Positions 33,986 through 43,276 are shown, counted from the stretch's first letter. The stretch: 49,700 nucleotides of DNA from Myxococcales bacterium (GCA_028287115.1 JAQBQF010000107.1:1-49700); one strand, 5' to 3'. Numbers and translations are program-made. The notes: generated from the sequence alone by a model not told the origin.

Positions 33986-35221
33986 ATGCCCACCGCGCGC
34001 AGTCATCGCTGGATCATCGCCGCCGCCGCGACTCTCATGCAGGTCGCGCTGGGTGCGGTCTACGCCTGGAGTGTGTTTCGCAAGCCGCTCGCCGCTTCGC
34101 TCGGAGCGAGTGTCGCCGAGGTCAACCTCACGTTCACGACGACGATCTTGATGCTCGGGTTTGCGGCGTTCATTGGTGGTCTCTGGATCACGAAAGTTGG
34201 CCCGCGCGTCATCGGCATCACCAGCGGCGCGCTGTACGGGCTCGGCGTTTATCTCGCGGGGTTCGCCGAGCACAGCCTTCCGCTGCTCTACGTCACATAC
34301 GGCGCGATCGCCGGCTTCGGGATTGGCCTCGGATACATCGTGCCGCTCGCCACGCTCGTCAAATGGTTTCCTGACAAGCGCGGCATGATCACCGGCATCG
34401 CGGTCGCCGGGTTCGGCGCCGGAGCGCTCGCTTTCGGGCCGCTCGCGCGCGTGCTGATCCGCGCCTACGGCCCGTTCAATACGTTTCACGTGTTCGGTGC
34501 GATCTTCTTTCTCGTGATCGTGAATGCGTCGTCATGGATGCGCGATCCGCCCGCCGGCTATCGTCCCGCGGGCTTCCGTCCGCGACCGAGCACCACGTCG
34601 GTGAACAAGGTCGATCACGAGCTTGGCGCCGCGCTACGAACCTGGCAGTGGTACGCGCTCTGGGTCGTGCTGTTTCTCAATGTCAGCGCAGGCATCTCGA
34701 TCATTGCCGAGGCCGCGCCGATGGCGCAGGAGATCGGTGGCGCGACCGAGGTCCAGGCGACGGCGCTCGTCGGGACAATCGCGATCTTCAATGGCGCCGG
34801 TCGATTTGCGTGGGCGGCGCTCTCCGACTTGATCGGTAGACGCGCCGTGTTCACGGTGTTGTTCCTCGCGCAGGCCGTCGTGTTCCTGCTGTTGCCGTTC
34901 GCGACGAGCTATGAGGCATTCCTGGCGCTCGCGTGCGTCAGCTTGCTCTGCTACGGCGGAGCCTTCGGCACGATGCCGGCGTTCGTCGCCGACTATTTCG
35001 GTCCGCGTACCGTCGGCAAGGTCTACGGACTGATGCTGACGGCGTGGGGCGCAGGTGCCATCCTCGGGCCGGTGCTCGTCTCGCGCATTCACGACGGGAC
35101 GGGCCACTACACCGGTGGCCTCCGCGCGATAGCCGTGATCATGCTGTTTGGATCGATCGTCCCGATGTTGTTACGCACGCCGCGCCCGCTGATGTCGCGA
35201 AGCGCCGCGCGGACGCGGTGA
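33986..35221 (+). CDS. OFA-family MFS transporter (oxalate/formate antiporter-like)
   Basis: 411 residues with 12 hydrophobic segments. The OFA signature is at the N-terminus: RWIIAAAATLMQVALGAVYA followed by WSVFRKPL, then GFAAFIGGLWITKVGPR. The second half holds NVSAGISIIAEAAPMAQEIG and the MFS motif A copy GRFAWAALSDLIGRRAVF. Family members exchange organic anions such as oxalate/formate or take up monocarboxylates. The substrate cannot be read from sequence, and no oxalate-metabolism genes are adjacent. Confidence 0.9.
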   Translation: MPTARSHRWIIAAAATLMQVALGAVYAWSVFRKPLAASLGASVAEVNLTFTTTILMLGFAAFIGGLWITKVGPRVIGITSGALYGLGVYLAGFAEHSLPLLYVTYGAIAGFGIGLGYIVPLATLVKWFPDKRGMITGIAVAGFGAGALAFGPLARVLIRAYGPFNTFHVFGAIFFLVIVNASSWMRDPPAGYRPAGFRPRPSTTSVNKVDHELGAALRTWQWYALWVVLFLNVSAGISIIAEAAPMAQEIGGATEVQATALVGTIAIFNGAGRFAWAALSDLIGRRAVFTVLFLAQAVVFLLLPFATSYEAFLALACVSLLCYGGAFGTMPAFVADYFGPRTVGKVYGLMLTAWGAGAILGPVLVSRIHDGTGHYTGGLRAIAVIMLFGSIVPMLLRTPRPLMSRSAARTR

Positions 35222-35275
35222 AGGCGTATATCGTCGCGCACGAGATCGGCGGACTTCCTCGCTGTCTGCTTGGCG

Positions 35276-36622
35276 TCAGAACGTCGGGGCGACCTGCTGC
35301 ATGGCGTTGTACGCCGGCTTCGGCGTGTAGTTTGCCTCCATGAGGCCGTACTCGAACTCGCGGCCGGGCGGACCTGCGTTCGACAGCTCGTACCACCAGA
35401 TGCCCTTCAAGAACGGAACGGTCTGCGCCGCCACGAAGTAGTCGTGGAGATAGGTGGCCACCGCGTTCGGGTCTGCGGTTGCCGTCGACCATCCCTCCTC
35501 CGTCACGTAGAACGGCAGGTCCTTTCCGGTCTTGGTGAGGATGTAGTCATGGAACGTCGTCATCGCGGCCATCACGTTGGTTCCGGATCCGTTGGTGGGC
35601 CCCTTGAACACGGCCCAGTACGGATGGATTGAAAATGCGTCCATACAGTTCTCTCCGCCGTTGTTGAAGATGCCGTCGCGCGCATGCGGGTCCGTAAGCC
35701 AGACGCCGCCTCCGCCGATGATGATCACGTCGGGATTCACTGCCTTCATGGCGTGATACGTGGCGCACAACATCGTCGTGTAGTCGGCCCACGACGCGAC
35801 GGACCCCTTGGCCGCTGACGTTCCGGGCCAGTTGTTCCATTCGTTCCAGACCTCGTAGATCACCTTGGTGCCGTACCGCTGGACGACCTGAGGAGCGACG
35901 GTCGGAAGCTGGCTCGCCGAGCCGACGCCGGAGTCGAGGACGAGCAGTGGCTGCATGCCGTACGCAGGAGAGATAGCGAGGTCGACCGCCTGATGCAGGA
36001 GGTCGTTCGGGTTCAGCGTCGCTTCATCGCGGAACGAATTCATGCCGGCGGCCTTCAGGGCATCGAGCGCCTTCGTCGGATCCCCGATGCCTTGCCTGAA
36101 GTGCGTATTCGCCGCGGCGAATCTGGTCCTCGACGACGGAGGAACGTCGAAGCTCTGCGTCGTCGCGGCGTTGTTCGTGGTCGAGCACTCGGCGAACTGA
36201 CGGGTCTCGTTGACGACGGCCGCGAGCGTGTGGGTTCCCGCCGAGGCGGTGAACGTCGCCGCGCCCGAGGTCCCGTTGTTCGCGGTGAGCGTGACGATTG
36301 CGTCCGGGGCCAGCGCCGCCACATCGGTATCCGACCAGGTGACTTCGACGCCGTCGACCAGGAAGGCCACGTCGATCACGACGCCATCCGGGGTCGCCGC
36401 GGCGCCGACGTTCTGGACCTCGGCACTGAAAGTGAACGGACCTTGTGCCGGTGAGGCCGGGGTCATCGTCACGGACAGAACGACGAGGTCGGGTTTGTCC
36501 TGGCAGGCCGCCGAAGGCATCGACCGGTTGTCCCCGCAGGCGGTCACCGTCAACACGAGGGCAAGCGCCCAGCGGTCGAGTCTAGTTGCAGTTGCGACGA
36601 ACGCTCGGGCTTGGTGCTGCAT
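35276..36622 (-). CDS. CARDB plus GH-A clan glycoside hydrolase lipoprotein
   Basis: 448 residues; the ATG at 36622 has AGAGG eight bases upstream. The lipoprotein signal (WALALVLTVTAC then GDNRS) is followed by a CARDB-type adhesion domain at residues 40-150 (PDLVVLSVTMTPASPAQGPF, AVVNETRQFAECSTTNNAA). The remaining 290 residues are a TIM-barrel glycosidase of the GH-A type: KVIYEVWNEWNNWPGTS carries the acid/base Glu near residue 257 and LPFYVTEEGWSTAT the nucleophile Glu near residue 374. It most resembles GH39/GH5-like enzymes; the exact family is uncertain. It should hydrolyse a polysaccharide at the cell surface. Confidence 0.8.
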   Translation of the reverse strand: MQHQARAFVATATRLDRWALALVLTVTACGDNRSMPSAACQDKPDLVVLSVTMTPASPAQGPFTFSAEVQNVGAAATPDGVVIDVAFLVDGVEVTWSDTDVAALAPDAIVTLTANNGTSGAATFTASAGTHTLAAVVNETRQFAECSTTNNAATTQSFDVPPSSRTRFAAANTHFRQGIGDPTKALDALKAAGMNSFRDEATLNPNDLLHQAVDLAISPAYGMQPLLVLDSGVGSASQLPTVAPQVVQRYGTKVIYEVWNEWNNWPGTSAAKGSVASWADYTTMLCATYHAMKAVNPDVIIIGGGGVWLTDPHARDGIFNNGGENCMDAFSIHPYWAVFKGPTNGSGTNVMAAMTTFHDYILTKTGKDLPFYVTEEGWSTATADPNAVATYLHDYFVAAQTVPFLKGIWWYELSNAGPPGREFEYGLMEANYTPKPAYNAMQQVAPTF

Positions 36623-36796
36623 TGAAATACCTCTGTGGTGGATCAGATCGCATGAGATGTCAGGCGCACGAGGCACGGGCCTAACAACCGATCTCAATCC
36701 CTACACGGGCCTCGTGAGCAAACTACATATTCGTGTACCGCCGACTCGTTGGCCGAATGTATTCGTTGACCGCGCCGGACCAAGGCCCGCTCGGTG

Positions 36797-37324
36797 CTAC
36801 GAGCATCCGGGGCCCGGAGAGCAGCAGTGCCAGCCGGGATCCTCGGACGTGCGAGGCAGCCGTGTCTTACCACTGCAGCACTCCGATCCCTGCGAGACGA
36901 TGTCGCCATCCGGGCGGCATGCGGCGTCGTTTGCGTGAGGCTGCGAGGTCCCGGCGATCACCAGCTGAGCGTTCGGCGGCGGCGCCCCCTTGATCTGCCC
37001 CACGCTCACGTAGGTCTCTGACGTGATCGCCAGCCGGTCGACTGCGGCGACCTGGAGGTGGTCGCAGGTCTCGGTCTGCAGCTCGTAGTCGCCCGGCTTG
37101 ATCTTGAACGACACCTTTTCGCCCGAGCTCAGCTTGCCCATGCCCAGCCAGCTCTCGGCCGGCACCGGCGTCCCGCGCGGATAGATCCGCAGGTTGCACA
37201 TCTGCCAGCCAGCGTTGTTCGCGACCGTCAGCGGAATGTTGCCCTGAAGGTTACTGGGGACGTGCGAGCCGAATGCGGCGCACGCGGTGATCAGCACGGG
37301 AAATACAAACACAGCTCGGGTCAT
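36797..37324 (-). CDS. small Cys-tailed lipoprotein, hypothetical
   Basis: 175 residues; ATG at 37324 with GGAGG seven bases upstream. The lipobox is MTRAVFVFPVLITAC. The middle resembles a PEGA-like or similar small strand domain (GNIPLTVANNAGWQMCNLRI, KVSFKIKPGDYELQTETCDH). The C-terminal 40 residues are Cys-rich (ACRPDGDIVSQGSECC, GWHCCSPGPGC), a possible disulfide knot. The upstream glycosidase lipoprotein lies 174 bases further along. No family is firmly assigned. Confidence 0.65.
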   Translation of the reverse strand: MTRAVFVFPVLITACAAFGSHVPSNLQGNIPLTVANNAGWQMCNLRIYPRGTPVPAESWLGMGKLSSGEKVSFKIKPGDYELQTETCDHLQVAAVDRLAITSETYVSVGQIKGAPPPNAQLVIAGTSQPHANDAACRPDGDIVSQGSECCSGKTRLPRTSEDPGWHCCSPGPGCS

Positions 37325-37461
37325 CAATGGCCTCCAGTCGCAGTATATCGACAATCAGAAGACCGCCCTCGCGGGCCGATGTCGCATTTTTTCGACGCCA
37401 TCAGCAGCGCGCGCGGCACGAGCACGCTCGGCTCGCCGAGACCAGCCAGAGCTGGTCGCGG

Positions 37462-38364
37462 TCAAGCCCGCGGGACATGCGTGCGCGGGCGGCGCCACGC
37501 GAGGAACCGGACCAGGGCGAGCGTGACGAGGCTGCCGACGCCGCCCGTCGGAATCAGCCACCACGGCGAGAGATACTGGATCGTCGGCGGCGGCTCCTCG
37601 CACAGCGAGTCGTGGCGCACCGGAGTTACGGGATTCACGGGCTCGGTTGGCTGCACGAGCTCGACCGGAAGCCTCACGCCGCCGTCCCCGAGCTGCGCCG
37701 CCGCGGCACCGAGCCGCTCTTGCGAACCGTCGCTGTACAGCGCGAACAACGTCATCGTGCGCAGCTTGCTCAGATCCTCGTTGGTCCGCTCGCACGGCAG
37801 TCGGCCGATCTCGAGAATGGTCGCCGGCGCCGCTGGATCGACGTAGCGATAGGCATCTCGCGCCGGTAGGACGGTCGTCGCTCCGTCGCTCCATTCGAGT
37901 CGGTACGCGATCGCCGAGCTATCGAGCTCGAGCTCGAGCTTCTTGACCTGGCCGCACGCCCACGAACCACTATCGTCCCTCACGCCGATCACCCGCGCGT
38001 GCTTGGGCGACGTCCCGATCGTGTAGCGCGCCTCGAGCCAGCTGCTCCACTGCGACCAGCGAAGGACGATGGTACCGGTCGCCGCCGCGACCACGATCTT
38101 GTGGACCGAGAACCCTTGCCGCGATTTCACGACCACCTCGTCGTGGGCTTCGAGAGGATGGCCATGATCATCGTGGGCCGCTGTCCGGACTCGCTCGTCG
38201 TCCTTCGTCGGCACGAAGAAGTAGAGCGTCGGGTACGGCGAGACCACGCTGCCACTCGGCGGCGAGATCTGGGATTCCTGGTCAATGCATTCGCAGGCGT
38301 GTGCGATGCGGCTGGTTCCGGCGGCGGTCCCGGCGATGACGACGAACGCGGCAACGATCCTCAT
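37462..38364 (-). CDS. exported protein with C-terminal membrane anchor
   Basis: 300 residues from the ATG at 38364, which starts a signal peptide (MRIVAAFVVIAGTAAGTS, cleavage after AHA before CECID). The frame is open much further, to 39090, but the added sequence belongs to no recognisable protein. The body is strand-rich (HKIVVAAATGTIVLRWSQWS, ARYTIGTSPKHARVIGVRDD) with paired cysteines (CEC, ACGQ, LPCER, SLCEEP). Near the C-terminus there is one membrane segment (LIPTGGVGSLVTLALVRFLA) followed by basic residues, a sorting or anchoring tail reminiscent of, but not matching, MYXO-CTERM. Function unknown. Confidence 0.65.
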   Translation of the reverse strand: MRIVAAFVVIAGTAAGTSRIAHACECIDQESQISPPSGSVVSPYPTLYFFVPTKDDERVRTAAHDDHGHPLEAHDEVVVKSRQGFSVHKIVVAAATGTIVLRWSQWSSWLEARYTIGTSPKHARVIGVRDDSGSWACGQVKKLELELDSSAIAYRLEWSDGATTVLPARDAYRYVDPAAPATILEIGRLPCERTNEDLSKLRTMTLFALYSDGSQERLGAAAAQLGDGGVRLPVELVQPTEPVNPVTPVRHDSLCEEPPPTIQYLSPWWLIPTGGVGSLVTLALVRFLAWRRPRTHVPRA

Positions 38365-38531
38365 GATCCGTCGACAACATCGGCGAACCCAGATTGCACG
38401 AGTGGTGTCGGACGGGTGACGGCTGACCCCAGCCGCGGGCCGCGCCTTCGTCCTTCGCTTCGACGACGATCCCCCTGCAACCGACGATCCTGCGGCGTCG
38501 ATGATTCTGCGTAGCGCATCGTGGCAAAGCC

Positions 38532-38697
38532 TCATTGTGTCAGCAGTGCTGACACTTTCTTCTGGCCCCGGTACGCCTCGAAGAACTGCCGCATACGGAC
38601 AGATTGCGACGCGTGTAGCCTCGCATGCCGGGATAGCGCTTTGCGATCGCGGCCGCGAGCTCGTCGACGACTCCAATCGAACGGTCGTCCTCAAGGT
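38532..38697 (-). pseudogene. frameshifted, truncated DUF1016 (YhcG) N-domain remnant
   Basis: Reading the minus strand, one frame encodes DELAAAIAKRYPGMRGYTRR then NL, and the next frame continues with MRQFFEAYRGQKKVSALLTQ and a stop at 38532. Joined, these match the conserved end of the DUF1016 N-terminal domain (PGMRGFSxRNLxxMRxF... VSALLTQLPW). One base is missing between 38595 and 38599, and the chain ends before the nuclease domain, so the copy is dead. A full-length relative lies at 44123-45304. The 19-base palindrome at 38537-38555 is explained by this coding sequence. Confidence 0.7.
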
Positions 38698-38822
38698 CTT
38701 CCAGTACGACGTCGATGAAAAGACGCGATATCGGGCCGCTGCATGCGCGGCTACCTGTCCGTTCCGCCGCAATAACCCGAAACCCGCCAACACTTCGCGC
38801 GGTGCCGGCAACATGGTAGCGC

Positions 38823-41800
38823 ATGGCGGATTCCGCACCGACGGCAGAAGAGCTGCTCGCACACACCGAGTGGCTGATGCGCCTGGCGCGCGCGCTCGTC
38901 GGAGACGCGGCGGCCGGCGATGTCGTGCAGGACACTTACGAGGCAGCGCTCGCGAAGCCATCGAACCGCGAAGGCCCGCTGCGTCCTTGGCTCGGCGGTG
39001 TCGCACGGAACGTTGCACGCATGGCCGCACGCGGTCGGATGCGTCGCGAGCGCCGCGAGCAAGCGGTGCCGGTGCACGAGGACGTCCCATCGCCCGAGCA
39101 ATTGCTCGCGCGCGCGCAGATACAACAACACATCAATCGCCTTGTCCTCGAGCTACACGAGCCGCTGCGCTCGACGCTGCTCTTGCGCTTCTTCGAGGGC
39201 CTGTCGGCATCGGAGATCGCGCGTGCGCAAGGCATCCCTGCCGCGACCGTGCGATCGCGGCTGAAGGACGCGCTCGATCGAATTCGCGCCGCGCTCGATG
39301 CGGAGCACGGCAACGATCGCCGCGCGTGGGCCGGCTTGCTCGCACCAGTACCCACCGCAGTGCCGCACGGCACCGCGGCCGCAGGAGGCCTAATCGTGAG
39401 TACGCAAGTCAAAGCATTGATCGCTATCGTCGTCGCCGCCCTGATCATCGTCGGTACGCGAGCCGTGGGGCTATGGGGCGGCGGCGGCAGGGAGAGAACC
39501 GCGGCGGTGGCGAACACGACGCCGTCGAACAGTACGGTCAAGCCTGCGGAGCCCGCAGCACCTGCCGCGAGCGCACGCGCGCTGCCGACGATTCATGACG
39601 ACGATCCGAAAGGCGCGTTGCGGCTCGAGGGCCAGGTGATCGACGAGCACGATGCGCCGGTCGCGCACGCGATCGTCGCGATCGACGCGAACCCGCCTAT
39701 GGTCGTCAAGACCGAGAGCGACGGCGGTTTCGTGTTCGAGGGCCTGATCCGTCGCGACTACCGCATCGAGGCGACCGTCGGAGATCGCTACGCCGGCCCG
39801 GCGCGGCTGCGCCTCTCCGACAAGCCCGAGCCCGTCACGCTGCGCATGCACCCGGGCGGCACGGTCGAGGTGACCGTCACGGAGCGCTCCGGCGGCGCAC
39901 CGGTCAAAGGCGCCGAGGTCGAGCTGCGCTCCTGGCTCTCGGGCCTGACGTGGAAGGCGGCAACGAACGTAGACGGCATCGCGAAGCTCACCGGCGTCGG
40001 CGCCGGCTGGTCGCCGCTCGTCGTCCACGCGAAGGGTTACGCGCAGGCCGCGATGATGCTCCGGAGGTCGGGTAGCTCGGACGCGCCGGAGCACGCCGCG
40101 CTGTCGCTCGCACGCGGTGCCGCGCTCGCCGGCCGCGTCGTCGACGAGAACGGCAAGGCCGTCGAGAACGCGCGCGTCGTTGCCACGAGTGCCTCCGAGG
40201 CGCTGCCGGTCGTCGATCCGCGCCTGGACGGCGTCGTCACCGGCGCGGACGGCTCGTTCTCGATCGCGACCTTGTCCGCCGGCACGTGGCGCGTGACAGC
40301 GACGGCCGGCGACTACGCCCCGACGACGAGCGCACCTTTCATGGTCGATGGCGAGCACGCGCGCAGCGGCATGGAGCTACGCCTGCTCGCGGGTGCCATC
40401 GTGCGTGGCACGGTGAAAGATCCGACCGGAGCGCCGGTGGCCGCCGCCGACGTGAGTGTCGTCGTGCACGGTTACGTGTTCTGGCGCGCACGCAGACAGG
40501 CGTTCACCGACGCGAACGGCAAGTTCTCGGTTGGTGGGCTCTCGCCGCGCGCCGTCGACATCGTCTCGTGGCGGGACAGCGCCGCGTCCACGATTGTTCC
40601 CGCCGACCTCGCGGCGAAGCGCGAGCAGGAAGTCACACTGACGCTGGACATTAGCGGCGCGATCACGGGCACGGTCGTCGACAAGAGCGGCGAGCCGATC
40701 GGCGACGCACAGGTGATCGCCGAACCCGACGAGACCGGCGATCGCGCGGCGTGGAGTGTTCGCGGCGTGCAGGAGACGGTCACCGATCAAGGCGGTGCAT
40801 TTCGCTTCGCGGGCCTGCCCGACGGCTCCTATCGCGTGCGCGCCGCGCGACCCGGCGCGACCGAGGCGGCGCTCGCACTGTCGACCGGCGTCGTCACGAA
40901 GCCGAGCGCGACGCCGATCAAGATCGTCGTCCCCGCCGACGGCCGCGCACTCGGCAAGGTCCAGCTCGCCGAGGGCAAGCCGGCCACCGCGTTCACGATC
41001 TCGCTCGACAACACGAATCCGCTGCCCATCGTCACGACGGACGGCGCGTTCGCGATCCGCGCCGAGGCGGGCACGTTCACGCTCACCGTCGCGGGCCCGG
41101 GCTTTGTCACCACGAGCAAGCAAGTGACGATCGCCGAAGGCAAGGACACCGACGTCGGTACGCTCGCGGTCAACGCCGGTCGCTCGATCTCGGGACGCGT
41201 GCTCGACGAGCAAGGCGCGCCCGTCGCGCACGCGACCGTCGCCGCAGGCGCGCTACTCACCGGCGGCGGCGCCGAGCTGTACATCAAGAACGAGAGCATC
41301 GCCGCGAAGGACACCGAGACCGGCGCCGCCGGCAGGTTCGTGCTCGTCGGCTTCCCGCCGGCTTCGCTCACCATCATTGCCGGCAAGGCGAACGCCGGCC
41401 GCAGCGCGAGCGTGCAGCTGCCCGCGAGCCCCGACAGCGTCACCCTCGATCTCGTGCTCGCTGCAACGAGTGGTCTGGAGGGCAAGGCCACGCGCAACGG
41501 ACAGCCGCTCGGCGACACCGTGATCTTCGCGAACCCGATCGGTGCGATGTGGTCGAACTTCTTCGTCAGCACCGGCCCCGATGGCACGTTCGTGCTCGAC
41601 GCGCTCGCGCCCGGTTCGTACATCGTGTACCCGAGACTCGGTGGCGGCGGCGGCGGTCCTGGCGACATGTACATGCGTCGCGCCGAGGTCGTGCTCGGCA
41701 AGAGGACGAACGTCGAGATCGACGCGACGCCGGGTCCCGTGACGCTCGCCGTTGCGGTCAAGACGGCGAAGGGTGCACCTCTGCCGATGGGGCGCGTGAT

Positions 41801-42083
41801 GGCCATCCAGCTGTCGATCGACCCGCAGACCATCGAGGAGCTCCGCGATGGCACCCACTTCCCAGTTGGCGATCAGATCATTCCGATCCTCGGCCGCGGC
41901 ATCCAGGGAGGTGCAGCGTCGATCGAGGGCCTGCGCCCGGGCGCGCATACGCTGTGCGCGATGATCGGCGACCCGCGCGTCGCGAGCTCGGTGAAGCTCA
42001 AGTGCACGCAGGTGAAGCTGACGGCGGCTGCGACACAGACCGCGTCGCTCGTCGTTCCCGCTGCGTGGTTAGAAGGCAAGTAA
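38823..42083 (+). CDS. ECF-type sigma factor fused through a membrane helix to eight or nine carboxypeptidase-regulatory-like domains
   Basis: 1086 residues. Residues 10-75 are sigma region 2 (EWLMRLARALVGDAAAGDVV QDTYEAAL, then PWLGGVARNVARMAARGR). Residues 100-160 are sigma region 4 (EPLRSTLLLRFFEGLSASEI, then ARAQGIPAATVRSRLKDALD). Residues 196-218 form one membrane helix (VKALIAIVVAALIIVGTRAV). The rest is outside: eight or nine repeats of about 85-95 residues of the type GxVxDxxGxPVxxAxVxxx...TDxxGxFxFxGLxxGxYxVxA, the carboxypeptidase-regulatory Ig-like fold. A transcription factor tied to a large exported region could be released by proteolysis. There is no separate anti-sigma gene next to it. 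The ATG at 38823 is clear but has a weak ribosome-binding site. Confidence 0.88.
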   Translation: MADSAPTAEELLAHTEWLMRLARALVGDAAAGDVVQDTYEAALAKPSNREGPLRPWLGGVARNVARMAARGRMRRERREQAVPVHEDVPSPEQLLARAQIQQHINRLVLELHEPLRSTLLLRFFEGLSASEIARAQGIPAATVRSRLKDALDRIRAALDAEHGNDRRAWAGLLAPVPTAVPHGTAAAGGLIVSTQVKALIAIVVAALIIVGTRAVGLWGGGGRERTAAVANTTPSNSTVKPAEPAAPAASARALPTIHDDDPKGALRLEGQVIDEHDAPVAHAIVAIDANPPMVVKTESDGGFVFEGLIRRDYRIEATVGDRYAGPARLRLSDKPEPVTLRMHPGGTVEVTVTERSGGAPVKGAEVELRSWLSGLTWKAATNVDGIAKLTGVGAGWSPLVVHAKGYAQAAMMLRRSGSSDAPEHAALSLARGAALAGRVVDENGKAVENARVVATSASEALPVVDPRLDGVVTGADGSFSIATLSAGTWRVTATAGDYAPTTSAPFMVDGEHARSGMELRLLAGAIVRGTVKDPTGAPVAAADVSVVVHGYVFWRARRQAFTDANGKFSVGGLSPRAVDIVSWRDSAASTIVPADLAAKREQEVTLTLDISGAITGTVVDKSGEPIGDAQVIAEPDETGDRAAWSVRGVQETVTDQGGAFRFAGLPDGSYRVRAARPGATEAALALSTGVVTKPSATPIKIVVPADGRALGKVQLAEGKPATAFTISLDNTNPLPIVTTDGAFAIRAEAGTFTLTVAGPGFVTTSKQVTIAEGKDTDVGTLAVNAGRSISGRVLDEQGAPVAHATVAAGALLTGGGAELYIKNESIAAKDTETGAAGRFVLVGFPPASLTIIAGKANAGRSASVQLPASPDSVTLDLVLAATSGLEGKATRNGQPLGDTVIFANPIGAMWSNFFVSTGPDGTFVLDALAPGSYIVYPRLGGGGGGPGDMYMRRAEVVLGKRTNVEIDATPGPVTLAVAVKTAKGAPLPMGRVMAIQLSIDPQTIEELRDGTHFPVGDQIIPILGRGIQGGAASIEGLRPGAHTLCAMIGDPRVASSVKLKCTQVKLTAAATQTASLVVPAAWLEGK

Positions 42084-42403
42084 CAACTAAGAGGCTGGTA
42101 TCCCGCAAGCCGTCGCGACGACAGCGCACCGGCCGGCCGCGCACACACTTTCCCCTAGTAGCCTCGGGAACCGTCGGGCAACGCGGCGAGCGGTACGGCC
42201 TGATCGGCTGTCACCGCAAGCGGACGTCGCTCGCCGAGCCGTCGAAGTCGCCTATCGGCTGCGCCGCTAGACCACATTGCTCGAGATCGGCCAGACAACT
42301 TCGGACGCCCGGACTCATCCCGAGCTCATGCGGGGGCCGAAGAACGCGCGTTCGAAGCATCGGGGTTGCGGGCCACCGTCCGGGTAATCGGAGCGTTGCT
42401 CGT
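42084..42403. other. 320-base stretch without a gene
   Basis: No open frame with plausible protein composition or ribosome-binding site is visible. Because the genes on either side converge, this is where both transcripts should end. No clear hairpin with a T-run was found. Confidence 0.5.
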
Positions 42404-42797
42404 TCAAGGCGCGGTGCGTTCGACGAAAATTCGGCGTTCAGAGGGACGGATCTCGATGTTGAAGTCGAGCAGGAAGTTCATCCCGAGCACGCCGTCGACA
42501 CCGTAGCCGAGGTCAGCCACGTTGATGTGCACGCCGGGCACCGACACCGAGCGTTGAGAGTTCGACGAGTTGGACCAGGTAGCCGCGCTCATCAGCAGCC
42601 GCCGTTCGCGTTACAGTGGGCTTGATGCCCGTGGCCAGGGTGTAGCCGATCGACTCCGCGATAGACGGCACGAGCGTCGTGAGGACGACGCCGGTGTCCA
42701 GAACGAGCTGAACGCTGGCGCGACCGGTCGGGCCTACGACCACAGCATCGACGATAATCAGATCACCGTCGAGGTCGAACGATGTCTCGGATCTCAT
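42404..42797 (-). pseudogene. frameshifted retropepsin-like aspartic protease
   Basis: Two overlapping frames together encode one protein. The first (42797-42513) carries RASVQLVLDTGVVLTTLVPS, the catalytic DTG of clan AA proteases, and VELSTLGV. The second (ending at 42404) continues with VHINVADLGYGVDGVLGMNF and LLDFNIEI, the hydrophobic-Gly motif that closes the retropepsin fold. The frame changes between roughly 42540 and 42560. As sequenced, the first frame ends early, so the gene is broken unless frameshifting or a sequencing error is involved. The start overlaps the preceding small gene by 35 bases. Confidence 0.65.
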
Positions 42798-43056
42798 CCG
42801 TCATCTCGATGCGGGGGGAATGCAGCGGACGTCCGTACGTGTGCACTACGACTGCACTCGGCTGGCGGAGGTCGATCTGGACAAGCGCCTGCCTCATCGA
42901 TTCATCGTGGCCGATCACACGCGCCGAACGGATGGATCCATCGGGGGCAGTCTCGACGTCACGCAAGCACACCCACTCGTTTGGGTGGAGCTCGCAGATT
43001 CGCGCCCAGCTCAGCGGAGCCGTTTCCGTCGGCGTGAGTTTTAGCGCGGTGCTCAT
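42763..43056 (-). CDS. small partner protein of the retropepsin-like gene
   Basis: 97 residues. The central part ICELHPNEWVCLRDVETAPD followed by SARVIGHDESMRQALVQIDL resembles the short acidic proteins that precede clan AA aspartic protease genes in two-gene units of cyanobacteria and other bacteria (EWVxLxD...ARVxxH). It overlaps the protease start by 35 bases, so translation is coupled. Function unknown; a cofactor, substrate or inhibitor role is possible. The ATG at 43056 has only a weak ribosome-binding site. Confidence 0.65.
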   Translation of the reverse strand: MSTALKLTPTETAPLSWARICELHPNEWVCLRDVETAPDGSIRSARVIGHDESMRQALVQIDLRQPSAVVVHTYGRPLHSPRIEMTDEIRDIVRPRR

Positions 43057-43252
43057 TTAGTCCATCGTCCGCCAGCGGAGCGCCGTGTCAAGTTTCTTGC
43101 CAATCACGCGGGGAACGCGGCAACGAAAGCACGGACTCTCTGAATCATCGGGTTGATGGTCGCCTTGGCCGCGTCTCGAGAGCACACAGCCGGATCGGAT
43201 CCGCAAGCAGTTGGCCTAGACGTTCATCGAGACTTTCGATGCGGTTCAGAAG

Positions 43253-43276
43253 TGCGAGCGGGGGGACTCGAACCCT
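43253..43276 (-). other. tRNA 3'-end-like fragment, candidate attachment-site remnant
   Basis: On the minus strand the sequence reads GGTTCGAGTCCCCCCGCTCG followed by CA, which has the T-loop (TTCGAGT), the 3' side of the T stem and a CGCTCGC acceptor half of a tRNA such as tRNA-Leu. The matching 5' acceptor half (GCGAGCG) and a proper D arm are not found in the preceding 90 bases, so this is not a whole tRNA gene. Such fragments are typical att sites of integrative elements, and the defence-type genes lie directly to its right. Confidence 0.4.

Noticed and set aside
38537..38555. 19-base perfect palindrome GTGTCAGCAGTGCTGACAC as an operator or terminator
   Set aside because: It coincides with the conserved VSALLTQ coding segment of the DUF1016 remnant, so the symmetry is best explained by coding sequence.
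37462..39090. 542-residue version of the exported protein
   Set aside because: The extra N-terminal sequence is Arg/Ser-rich and overlaps the DUF1016 remnant and the sigma-factor gene; the signal peptide at 38364 marks the true start.
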